Below are positions 17,340-26,000 of a DNA stretch of 44,439 bases, piece by piece (within the stretch, counting starts at the first letter, position 1; each line of letters begins with the position of its first letter). The DNA comes from DASRJW01 sp964567755 (GTDB lineage Bacteria; Krumholzibacteriota; Krumholzibacteriia; G020349025). A program made the translations under genes and the position numbers. Where the stretch lies: positions 1-44,439 of the forward strand of contig CAZMNW010000064.1 of assembly GCA_964567755.1 (NCBI GenBank), in the 5' to 3' direction. The notes beneath the pieces were generated by a model that worked only from the letters and a program-made list of their open reading frames with translations, was not told where the DNA came from and ran no database searches.

Positions 17340-17466
17340 GTGGCCCCCCTTGCGCGACCATGGAGTCCCGGTCGCGCCGAGGTCGCAAAATCTTCGAGAG
17401 CAAGCGAGCCTGCCCCTGGAGCCCCCGGCAGACCGAGGAATCGGCTGGAAGCCTAGGAGGCGAAGG

Positions 17467-18318
17467 ATGCGCGCACTGCTCTTGCTTGGATGTCTGCTCG
17501 CGGTCATCGCGAGTGGTTGTGCCGAATCCGGCCGACGTGTCGTCGGCGCGGATGACGTGATCCCTCCAGGGGAACCACGCGATGTTTTCTCCACGACCGG
17601 AGACGGCGAGGTCACGCTCTACTGGTCGGCACCTGCGCCCAACGATGTCGTCGCCTACTCGGTCTTCATCAGCCAGGACGATCACGATTACTACCGGATC
17701 GCCGATGTCGGCGCCGGCCAACATCATTTCGTCGTCGGCGGCGAGTCGGTCCCCCGCACCGCGCCCTTCGACTTCGTCAACGGGGAGTCCTACTTTCTCG
17801 GCGTGTCGGCTGTCGATGCGGCAGGAAACCAAAGCGAGTTGACCGAGACGTCGACGACGTTCGACACGCCTCGACCGGCCGGCCGGGGATTGCGTCTGTA
17901 CCGCGCCGATGGGTTGCGCGCCACGGAGAGCGGCTACGATTTCTCGCGCTCCCCCTACGGCTACGCCATGAGCGCGACCAGTTTGTTCACCGATGTCTTC
18001 TACACCGTGATCGGGGGAGTTCCGGTGCTGCGCACGCCGCACCCGCAGGTGGTCGAGATCCAGGACATCGGCTGGCTCGATTTCGACAGTCCAGGTGCCG
18101 GATGGTTCTCCGAGGCCGCATGGGACCCACAGTCCGAGGTGCCGCTCGGTCTCGGGCACGTGATTCTGGTGCGCATCTGGGAAGAGACGCGTCCGGGAAA
18201 CATGTTCGAGCCCTTCCATGTCGCCAAGCTCGCCGTGACCGACATCGATGGCGATTCGGTGACGCTCGATTGGGCCTATCAGATCGATCCAAACAACCCG
18301 GAGCTCAAGCCTCGGTGA
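17467..18318 (+). CDS. Lipoprotein with fibronectin type III-like domain
   Basis: This 283-residue lipoprotein has the signal MRALLLLGCLLAVIASGC (lipidated Cys at 18). Residues about 35-130 look like an Fn3 domain (PGEPRDVFSTT, GEVTLYWSAP, YSVFISQ, YFLGVSAVDAAGNQS). The C-terminal half (about 140-283) is a beta-rich domain with no recognised family. The ATG has a perfect GGAGG 6 nt upstream (17456-17460). A near-consensus sigma54 promoter at 17324 makes its transcription dependent on sigma54 and an activator. It may be a surface or periplasmic adhesin or assembly protein. It precedes the M6-like, PorV-like and S8 genes, which use other promoters. The catalytic role is unknown, and probably none exists. 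Confidence 0.85.
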   Translation: MRALLLLGCLLAVIASGCAESGRRVVGADDVIPPGEPRDVFSTTGDGEVTLYWSAPAPNDVVAYSVFISQDDHDYYRIADVGAGQHHFVVGGESVPRTAPFDFVNGESYFLGVSAVDAAGNQSELTETSTTFDTPRPAGRGLRLYRADGLRATESGYDFSRSPYGYAMSATSLFTDVFYTVIGGVPVLRTPHPQVVEIQDIGWLDFDSPGAGWFSEAAWDPQSEVPLGLGHVILVRIWEETRPGNMFEPFHVAKLAVTDIDGDSVTLDWAYQIDPNNPELKPR

Positions 18319-18464
18319 CACGGCAGCTTTGGGAGCGGGTGGCGCACGGCGACGCGACAGTCGCGCGTGCGCACGCATCACGAGCAGGGACCTCAGGCCG
18401 GCCGAGTGTGCCGAATCAGGGGCGGCGCCCCGGATGGCCTGGGGTCTCCTGCGTTGCACCTCGA

Positions 18465-18494
18465 TTGACCACGTCGCAGCGAGCGCCTTATCTT
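18465..18494 (+). promoter_or_regulatory. Sigma-70 promoter for the M6-like secreted protein
   Basis: TTGACC (18465-18470), an 18-nt spacer and TATCTT (18489-18494) form a plausible sigma-70 promoter (five and four of six matches). It lies between the in-frame ATG 18434 and the TTG 18548. It therefore supports translation from 18548. Confidence 0.45.
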
Positions 18495-18547
18495 CGCCGG
18501 TGCCCGCGCCCGCAGCCTCGAGCTCGCATCACACCGTGGGAGCCCCG

Positions 18548-21500
18548 TTGACCACAGCCTTCTGCCGCCTCGCGATCGCGCTGGTGCTCTGGAGCGTGAC
18601 AGCGGCCGGCGGAAACGCGGCTCCTGCCATGCCTGGCAAGCGCGGGCGATTGTCGCCGCCCGGTGCGGCGCTGCTCGACCCCGCGAGCGCGATCGCGCGC
18701 CTGCACGCATCGAAGGCACGCTCGGCTTCGGTGCAGACGGCGGTAGACACGTTGCGGCTCGTGGCATTGCGCGTCGAATTTCCGGATTTGCGTTTCGGGG
18801 ATTCGCCGCCGGCCGACGAGCTGCACGATCGCTTCTACTACGAAACCCAGTTCTCCTATGTCCGGCAGTATTTCACGGCCGCCTCGAACGGCAGGCTGGA
18901 TGTGCAGGTGGACGTGCCCGCGGGCGTCGCCACCGCCGAGGAACCTCAGGTCTTCTATGGGGACTACGACCACTATGACAGCCTGATGGTGCGTCTCGCC
19001 CAGGAGTCGGTGGCGTTCTTCGATCCCACGCTGGACTTCTCGCGCTACGACGGTTTCATCCTCTTGCATGCGGGGCCCGGCCAGGAATCGGATGTGGCCG
19101 GCGATTCGCCGACACAGATCTGGTCGGGATACCTCGACCAAGTCGACTTTCGCACTGTGTTGTCGTTCCCCGACAGCAGTGTGCTCGGTCTGCCCACCGG
19201 CGACGGTGTCCTGGTGCGCGAGTCCATCGTGCTGCCGGAATGGGAGGTCCAAGATCTGCAAGTGACTGGTGGCACGCGCACCGGGCACCTCGGAGTCTAC
19301 GCGCACGAAATCGGTCAGAAGCTCGGCATGCTGCCGCTCTTCGACGCCGGGCCGGCGCCGATCCCGGACTCGCAAGGTCTCGGCAACTTTTGTCTCATGG
19401 CCTACGGATTGTGGGTCGCCAATGGATACATTCCGGCGCTGCCCTGCGCTTTCAATCGCATGCTGATGGGCTGGGTGGATCCCATCGATGTTGGAGGCGA
19501 CGCCACGATCACGTTGCGTGATTACGAAACCGGCGCGGCGGACTCGGTGGTGGCGCGCGTTTCGATCTCGGCGCGCGAGTATTTCCTGGTCACGTACGTG
19601 CGTGAGGATCGGGATGGGCCGGTGCGGTGCGGTGGCAACGACTATCGGCGTTTCTTCCGTTTCGACGACAAGAATGCCAACTGTCGCTTCGATTTCACCG
19701 ATACCAACGGCGATGGTGTCCTGTCCGCGGGCGACTCCATCGATACCTACGCCGGTGCCGAATGGGACTTTTTCATGACGGATCTGATCGGCCTGGATAC
19801 TGCAGGCGATGGCTATGGCCTGTTGATCCTGCATGTCGACGAGTGGGTGCTGCAGCAGGTGTTGCAGGGAGGCAGCAGCAATGTGCAAGGCGATCCACGT
19901 CGCAAGGGGGTGGATGTCGAGGAGGCCGACGGCATCGAGGATCTCGACCGGTTTCCCGACAACCCGCGCGCCTTTGGCAGCGCCGACGATTACTTCCGCA
20001 GGGGCCGCGCGTTCACGCCACAGACGACGCCGTCCACCGACGGCCTCGGCGGCACGCCGACCGGGCTTGCGATCGCGCTCGAGGCGTTGCCGGACTCCGC
20101 CGCGAGCGACTTGGATCCGGACTTCGGACTGCCCGGCGGGCGTGCCGTCGTGCGCGTCGAGAGCAACGTCCGCGCGGAGAACGGGCCACGCGCGCGCGCC
20201 GAGCGGCAGCTCGAAGGTGGCATGGGCGCCGGTTTGGTGGCCTTGCCGCAGCTCGATGGAACTTCTGCGCTCGTCGTTCCCGGAACAGCAGGTGCAATGT
20301 TTCTGTTCGATGCCGAGCTCGACGATCTTCCCGCCGCCGATGGCGACGCGAGGACGCTCGCGCCCTGGGTGGAGGCGCCGCCCGCGTTGCAAGGTCCGTG
20401 GGCGGGCGCGCCGGCAGTGGGCGATACGGACGGCGACGATGACCCCGAAGTCATCGGGATCGCTGCCGGCGAGGTGGCGGGCGTTGCCGTGACGCGCGTG
20501 TTCGCCTGGCATCGCGACGGCAGCGGCGCCGGCATCGCCACGAGGGCGTTCGTGACGGAACGTAGCGGCGCACCCCGTGCGCTCGTCGTGATGGATCTCG
20601 ATGGCCTGCTCGGCGATGAAATCGTCGTGATGACGGAAGACTCGTCGGGCGTGCATCTTTGGACATCGCTGCCGCCCGGCAATGAGCGGCGTGTGCAGGC
20701 GCCGCGTCGTGACATGCGGCTCGAGGCGGGAGTTGCACGTTTGGTAGGCGGGCCCGTGGGCGTCCGCTGGCCGCTGCCCGGGTGTGCGGTGTCGCGCGGC
20801 GTTGCGTGGGTGGAAACCGACACTCTGGCGGGAACTTACTCATTGATGTACCACGTGCCCACGTCCTGCAGCGCTCGTGCGTCCATGCGCGTCGAATTCG
20901 AGTCCGTGCCCGGGAACGCGTTCGAGATCGTCGCGGGAGACATGGACGGCGATGGGCTGGACGAGATCGTGCTCGTCGATGCGATCGGTCGCGTGCGCCG
21001 TGCGACCGCGGTGGCGGGATCGATCGAGCTGCACGACATCGGGAATCTCGGCGACAACATGCGCTCGCCGCTCGCGCTCGCGGATCTGGATGGCGATGGG
21101 GCGCTCGAGATCTTGGGCGCCGGTGAACGAGCGATGCACGTGTTGTCGTTCTCGGGCGCCGAGCGCCAGAGCTGGCCGTACGCGTACGCGCTCGACCCGG
21201 GAATGTCGCCCGCGCCGGAGCCGAATGGGATCTCGGGAACGGCGCTCGTGGCCGATCTCGATGGCGACACCGTGATGGAAGTGTTGCTGCACAGCACGAG
21301 CGGTGCGCTCTTGGTGTGGGATCGCGACGGCCGCCGTCGTCCCGATCTCGAAACGACGACGCCGGCGGGCGCCGTCATGAGTCCGACGCTCGCCGACCTC
21401 GATGGCGACGGCAGACCCGAGCTCGCGGCGATGGCGCGGTTCGACCGCGTGCAGACCTGGGATGCGGCGGCGGAAAGTCTGACCACCCAGGAAGTGACGG

Positions 21501-21886
21501 ACTTCGCTGTGTGGAGCCATCCGCAAGCAGGCGAAACGCTCTGGGGTGTGCTCGGCGGTGACCCCGGTCACAGCTTCCTCGCGTCCGCGGGGCGGGTGCT
21601 GCATCCGCGTCCCAACGAACCGCAACTCGAGAGTTTCGTCGTGGCGCCGAACCCGGCGTCGACTGCGTTGCGGGCGCGTGTCGAACTCACCGCCGGCGCG
21701 ACCGTGACCTGCAGTCTGCACAATCTCGAAGGCGAAACCATGGATCGCATGAGCCGCGTCGGGACGACGGGGGACATCGTCGAGTTCACCTTCGACCTCT
21801 CACGCATCGCCTCCGGCATCTATTTCGCAAGGATGGAGCTGTCGAGCGGGGGAACGCGGGTGCGCCCGGTGGCAATCCGGCGCTGA
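18548..21886 (+). CDS. M6-like secreted protein with altered zinc site, FG-GAP repeats and FlgD-like C-terminus
   Basis: From TTG 18548 the product has 1112 residues. It has a signal peptide (LTTAFCRLAIALVLWSVTAA), an M6/immune-inhibitor-A-like peptidase region (about 50-480), several FG-GAP-like calcium repeats (DLDGDGxxE types, about 620-960) and a C-terminal FlgD-like/T9SS type A fold (about 1025-1112; VAPNPAS ... ASGIYFARM). The zinc motif HExxH reads HEIGQ at 253-257, so the second histidine is Gln. The nearby GLPD is also changed, to GMLP. Peptidase activity is doubtful. GGGAG lies 5 nt before TTG, and a sigma-70 promoter at 18465 supports this start over ATG 18434. A PorV-like gene follows 153 bp downstream. 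Confidence 0.85.
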   Translation: MTTAFCRLAIALVLWSVTAAGGNAAPAMPGKRGRLSPPGAALLDPASAIARLHASKARSASVQTAVDTLRLVALRVEFPDLRFGDSPPADELHDRFYYETQFSYVRQYFTAASNGRLDVQVDVPAGVATAEEPQVFYGDYDHYDSLMVRLAQESVAFFDPTLDFSRYDGFILLHAGPGQESDVAGDSPTQIWSGYLDQVDFRTVLSFPDSSVLGLPTGDGVLVRESIVLPEWEVQDLQVTGGTRTGHLGVYAHEIGQKLGMLPLFDAGPAPIPDSQGLGNFCLMAYGLWVANGYIPALPCAFNRMLMGWVDPIDVGGDATITLRDYETGAADSVVARVSISAREYFLVTYVREDRDGPVRCGGNDYRRFFRFDDKNANCRFDFTDTNGDGVLSAGDSIDTYAGAEWDFFMTDLIGLDTAGDGYGLLILHVDEWVLQQVLQGGSSNVQGDPRRKGVDVEEADGIEDLDRFPDNPRAFGSADDYFRRGRAFTPQTTPSTDGLGGTPTGLAIALEALPDSAASDLDPDFGLPGGRAVVRVESNVRAENGPRARAERQLEGGMGAGLVALPQLDGTSALVVPGTAGAMFLFDAELDDLPAADGDARTLAPWVEAPPALQGPWAGAPAVGDTDGDDDPEVIGIAAGEVAGVAVTRVFAWHRDGSGAGIATRAFVTERSGAPRALVVMDLDGLLGDEIVVMTEDSSGVHLWTSLPPGNERRVQAPRRDMRLEAGVARLVGGPVGVRWPLPGCAVSRGVAWVETDTLAGTYSLMYHVPTSCSARASMRVEFESVPGNAFEIVAGDMDGDGLDEIVLVDAIGRVRRATAVAGSIELHDIGNLGDNMRSPLALADLDGDGALEILGAGERAMHVLSFSGAERQSWPYAYALDPGMSPAPEPNGISGTALVADLDGDTVMEVLLHSTSGALLVWDRDGRRRPDLETTTPAGAVMSPTLADLDGDGRPELAAMARFDRVQTWDAAAESLTTQEVTDFAVWSHPQAGETLWGVLGGDPGHSFLASAGRVLHPRPNEPQLESFVVAPNPASTALRARVELTAGATVTCSLHNLEGETMDRMSRVGTTGDIVEFTFDLSRIASGIYFARMELSSGGTRVRPVAIRR

Positions 21887-21945
21887 CCGGCTGTTCCACG
21901 CGGTGCCTCGATGGCGAGTGCGGCAGTCGCAATTTCGGATCGCCG

Positions 21946-21975
21946 TTGGACGACCGGCGTCGCAACGATTAGAAT
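21946..21975 (+). promoter_or_regulatory. Weak sigma-70 promoter for the PorV-like gene
   Basis: TTGGAC (21946-21951), an 18-nt spacer and TAGAAT (21970-21975). The -10 box matches five of six bases; the -35 box keeps only TTG. The predicted leader is about 58 nt before ATG 22040. Confidence 0.35.
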
Positions 21976-22039
21976 GCCGTGCAGTGCTTGGGCCGTGCCT
22001 GCCGGACCGCAGTCCCTCCCGAGGAGGACCGAACTCTCC

Positions 22040-23005
22040 ATGCGACATTTCCGGCCTCTTGCCCGCGCGTCGAGCCGAAGGGTGGCGCGGACGGCGCCGT
22101 GCGCGCTCGCGATTCTGCTGTTCCTGACCGCGGCTGGGAATGCCGCCCAGCCCGGCACGGCCGGATTCCTGTCGCTCCGCTTCGGCACCGGGGCGCGCTT
22201 CGCCGGCATGGGAGATACGGGCGTGTCGCTCGCTTCCGACGCCACTGCGGCCTACTGGAACCCCGCCGGACTGGCGGGCGAGAAGAGCACCAGCATCGCG
22301 TTGCAGCACAACGAGTGGATCGAAACCGTGCGCGTCGAGTCCGCATCGCTCGCGCATGCGACGCAGGTCGGCGTCTTGGGGCTGCACTTTTCCGGCCTGT
22401 ATCTGGACGAAATCCAGCGCACCACGATCCCGAGCAGCATTCCCGAAGGCAGCTTCAATGTTTACGAAATCGCGGTGCAGGCCGGGTTCGGGCGCGAGGT
22501 CGGCACGGTCGAAAAGCTCGGGCAGATCGAAGCCGGCCTCGGGGTCAAGGGTCTGTTCAGCGGCATCGACGACGAGAAGGCCAGCGGCTGGGCCATGGAC
22601 GTGGGCACGCGCTTGCACACGCGCATCGAGGGGCTCACCTTCGCCGCCGCCGCTTTGCACCTCGGTCCCGAAATGACCTTCATCGAGGACGGCTTCGAGT
22701 TGCCGGTGACTTTGCGCGTCGGCGGCGACTATCAGAAACACTTCGCCTCGCAGCGCACCGATCTCGTCTTCGCCTACGACCTCGAGGTCATCAACGATGA
22801 CGATCCACGCAGTCACTTCGGTGCGGAATTGAGCTACATGGATCTGTTCAGTCTCCGCGGTGGCTGGAAGACGGGGTTCGACACGCAGAGCGGTTCCTTT
22901 GGTGTCGGCGTGCGCAAGGCGGGCTACCGCTTCGACTATGCCTACACCAGCGTCGGCGAGGACCTCGGCAGTGCGCATCGTTTCTCCCTCGCAATCGATC
23001 TCTAG
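22040..23005 (+). CDS. PorV/PorQ-family outer-membrane barrel protein
   Basis: This 321-residue protein has an arginine-rich N-terminus and signal peptide (cleavage after about GNAAQ). The mature part opens with the PorV/PorQ signature region (FLSLRFGTGARFAGMGDTGVSLASDATAAYWNPAGLA). The rest is alternating amphipathic beta strands and ends in an aromatic/hydrophobic strand (RFSLAIDL), typical of outer-membrane barrels. In type IX secretion, PorV shuttles cargo to the surface attachment machinery. The two neighbours carry FlgD-like C-terminal domains of the kind annotated as T9SS sorting domains. GAGGAGG lies 12 nt upstream of ATG 22040, a long spacing. The S8 gene starts 7 nt after the stop. 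Confidence 0.88.
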   Translation: MRHFRPLARASSRRVARTAPCALAILLFLTAAGNAAQPGTAGFLSLRFGTGARFAGMGDTGVSLASDATAAYWNPAGLAGEKSTSIALQHNEWIETVRVESASLAHATQVGVLGLHFSGLYLDEIQRTTIPSSIPEGSFNVYEIAVQAGFGREVGTVEKLGQIEAGLGVKGLFSGIDDEKASGWAMDVGTRLHTRIEGLTFAAAALHLGPEMTFIEDGFELPVTLRVGGDYQKHFASQRTDLVFAYDLEVINDDDPRSHFGAELSYMDLFSLRGGWKTGFDTQSGSFGVGVRKAGYRFDYAYTSVGEDLGSAHRFSLAIDL

Positions 23006-23012
23006 AGCGCGC

Positions 23013-26000
23013 GTGGTGCGGCTGCTGCTGCTGCTGTCGTTCCTGGCGTCGGGTGCTGGCGCAACGGGCGCGGCGCCAAGTGCCTGCGCGGTGCGAATGG
23101 TGAAGCCGGCGCGGCAGGGCAAGACCGCTGCGCTGGCTACGATCCTGGCGGCGTTGTCGCTCGCTCCGGTGCAGGTCGCACCACTGCTCGCCGCTCCGGT
23201 CACAGACGGCGACGATTCTTCGACCCGGCTCACCGGTCCAGGACCGGCTCACCCCCTTGCCAACTGGCAGATCCTGCGTTTCGCAAGCGACGCCGCGCTG
23301 GCTCGGGCCCTGCCGCTGCTGCGCGCCGAGCCCCAAGTCGCCGAAGTCGAAGTGATTCGGCTGTTAGCGCTGGACGACGCCACGCTCCCCGCTCCGGCAG
23401 CCTTCGTGCCGCAGCAAGAGCCGGAGATTCCTTGGAACATCGAACGTACAGGCGCCGTGGCGGCGCTGGCGCTGGTCGTGCCGGACACCTCGTTGATCGT
23501 GGCGGTGATCGATACCGGCGCCGATCTGGCGCATCCGGATCTTGCCGCTCGACTGTGGCTGAACGACGATCCGCCCGGGAACGCGCGGCCGGATGACGAC
23601 ACGCAAGACCAGAATGCCGATGGCGTGATCGAGGCCTGGGAACGTGACGACGATGATGACAACGGCTACGTCGACGACCTGCATGGGTTCGATTTCACCG
23701 ACGCTCCAGGACAGGGCGCTTCGGGAGACGCGCTGCAGCGTGACAACGATCCCTCCGACCAGAACGGCCACGGCACGCACGTGGCCGGCATCATCGCCGC
23801 CGATGGCCGCGTGCGCGGTGTGGCGCCGTTCGTGCGCCTCATGCCGGTGCGCGCCGCCTTCAATCAGTTTCTCGGTTCCGGTGCGCTCGAAACCGACGAT
23901 GCCGCTTCTGCGATCGTGTACGCCGTCGACAATGGCGCCCGCATCCTGAATCTTTCCTGGGGCGATCAGGAAGAGTCGAGTCTGGTGCGCGCGGCGCTCG
24001 AATATGCCGCGGCGCGCGATGTCGTGATCGTCGCCGCGGCCGGGAACAGCGCCAGCGCGGCAGCGCATTTTCCCAGCGCCGACCCGCGCGTCCTCGGTGT
24101 CGCCGCCAGCAATCGCAGCGGCACGCGTACCGCTTTCTCGAACTTCGGCGCCGCCGCCGGTGTCCAGCTGGCGGCGCCCGGCGAGGAGAGTGCGTACCCA
24201 GGTCACGGCATCCGCAGTCTTCTCCCCTTGGCATTCGACGACGACGGCCTCCGCGACGGTCTCGGCGAACGCCGGGGCACGTCGATGTCGGCGCCGCACG
24301 TGGCCGGCGTCGCCGCTCTGGTGCTCTGTCGCGCCGATCGTCCCGACGCCGCGCGCACGCGCGCCCTGCTGGTGGCTTCGGCGCGCCGCGCGACCGGCGC
24401 GGACTGGTCCGCCGATCTCGGTCACGGCGAGGTGGACGCCGTGGGCGCAGTGCAAACACTCGACGATCTCACGGTCGCGATCACAGGCCCCGAGACGCCA
24501 TTCGCCGACGAACATTTGACCTTGATCGGCACGGTGTTGAGCGGCGACTTGCCGCGGCGCACGCTGTCCGTGCTGCATGCGCCGAGCGGCACCGGTCGCG
24601 TCCTCGTCACCGCAGAGCCCGGCCAGATCGTTGCCGACACTTTGGTGTCGGTCCCATTCGACACCGCACCCGAGGGCGATTGGGAGGTGACGCTGCATGT
24701 CGACACGGCGGATGGACAAAAGCGCGAGTGGCACGGCGGTTTTCGCGTCGACCGCTCGCCACCCGTCATCGACACGCTGGTGGTGGCGTCGGGATGGAAG
24801 AGTGGCGAGCCGCGCTGGTTGGTGTCGCTCAGTGCCGACGAAGCCGTCCGCGCCAGCGTGCGCCAGGCGCACGAGGTGCTGCCGTTCATGGGCGACGCGG
24901 GCTACGCATCGCGTCTGCAGATGGAAGGCCCGGCCACGTCGCAGGCGGAATCGACGTGGATCGTCCGGCTCGAGAACGCGACTGGCGGCGCCACCGAGGT
25001 CTCGGTGCCAACGCCGACACGGCTTCAGACTTGGGATGCACCAGAGACTCTCCTGTTGCTCGACCGCGACGGCATCCAGCCGACCGACACATGGGGGCAA
25101 TCGCCGCTCGGAGCCGTCGTCTGGGGGCGGTCTCTCGCCGGGCTACACGGGCCGACGATGCAGGCGGTCGCGGTGCAGTCCGATCGGTTGGTGCAGGTTT
25201 TCGACAGCGGACGCGATGGATTCCCGCAGAGTTTCGCCGATACCAACGGCGACGGCGCCGCGGATCTATTGTTCCAGGGTCTCTCCCCGGATGGACTCGG
25301 CGCGACCTGGCTGGTGACGCGAAGTGCCTTCGCTTTTCCCGACTCGATCCTCGCCTCGGAGCGCGAACTGCGCGCCATCGGTCTCTTCGCGCTCGACGAG
25401 GATCCCGCTTTCGAAGCGATCCTGGCGCGCGACAATCGGCTCTTTCTCTATGACGATGCCACGAGCGGCGCGCCGCGATTGATGCAGATTCTCGACAATC
25501 CGGCCGCGAGCGGCTTCCAAACCTGGGGCGCGGACGCGGCCGCAGGCGATTTCGATGCCGACGGCCGCCGCGAGTTCGCCTGCGGCGACGCCGAGGGATT
25601 CACCAGCGTGTTCGAACGCGCGGCGAGTGGGCTGTTCGAGCTGCAACATCATTTCGATTCCGGGGGGACCTACGCCTACGACTTGAGCACGTTGCCGGAA
25701 GGTGGCTTCGTCGTCGGCTCGCAGCAGAGTGCGGCGGTCGTCGGCGACGGGTTCGCGACCGTGGTGATCGCGTTCGACATTCATGCGCCGGAGGCGGCGA
25801 GGTATTCGTTCCTGGCGCCAGAGAATACGCTCGCATTCGGCAGCGCGGTGGCGGTGTCGCCGGCGACGCGAACGACGTGGCTCGCGCTCGTGCAAGGCGC
25901 CGATCTCTACCTCGCGCGCGGTGCGCGTGAGCCGCGCGCGCTCCGCCTGCATGCTGCCGTGGCGGCAGGGCAGGCTCCGGTGCTCGCCGATCTGGATGCC

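Noticed and set aside
17125..18459. N-terminal extension of the methyltransferase frame to 18459
   Set aside because: It is antisense to the Fn3 lipoprotein gene. TTG 17124 with GGAGG gives a complete methyltransferase.
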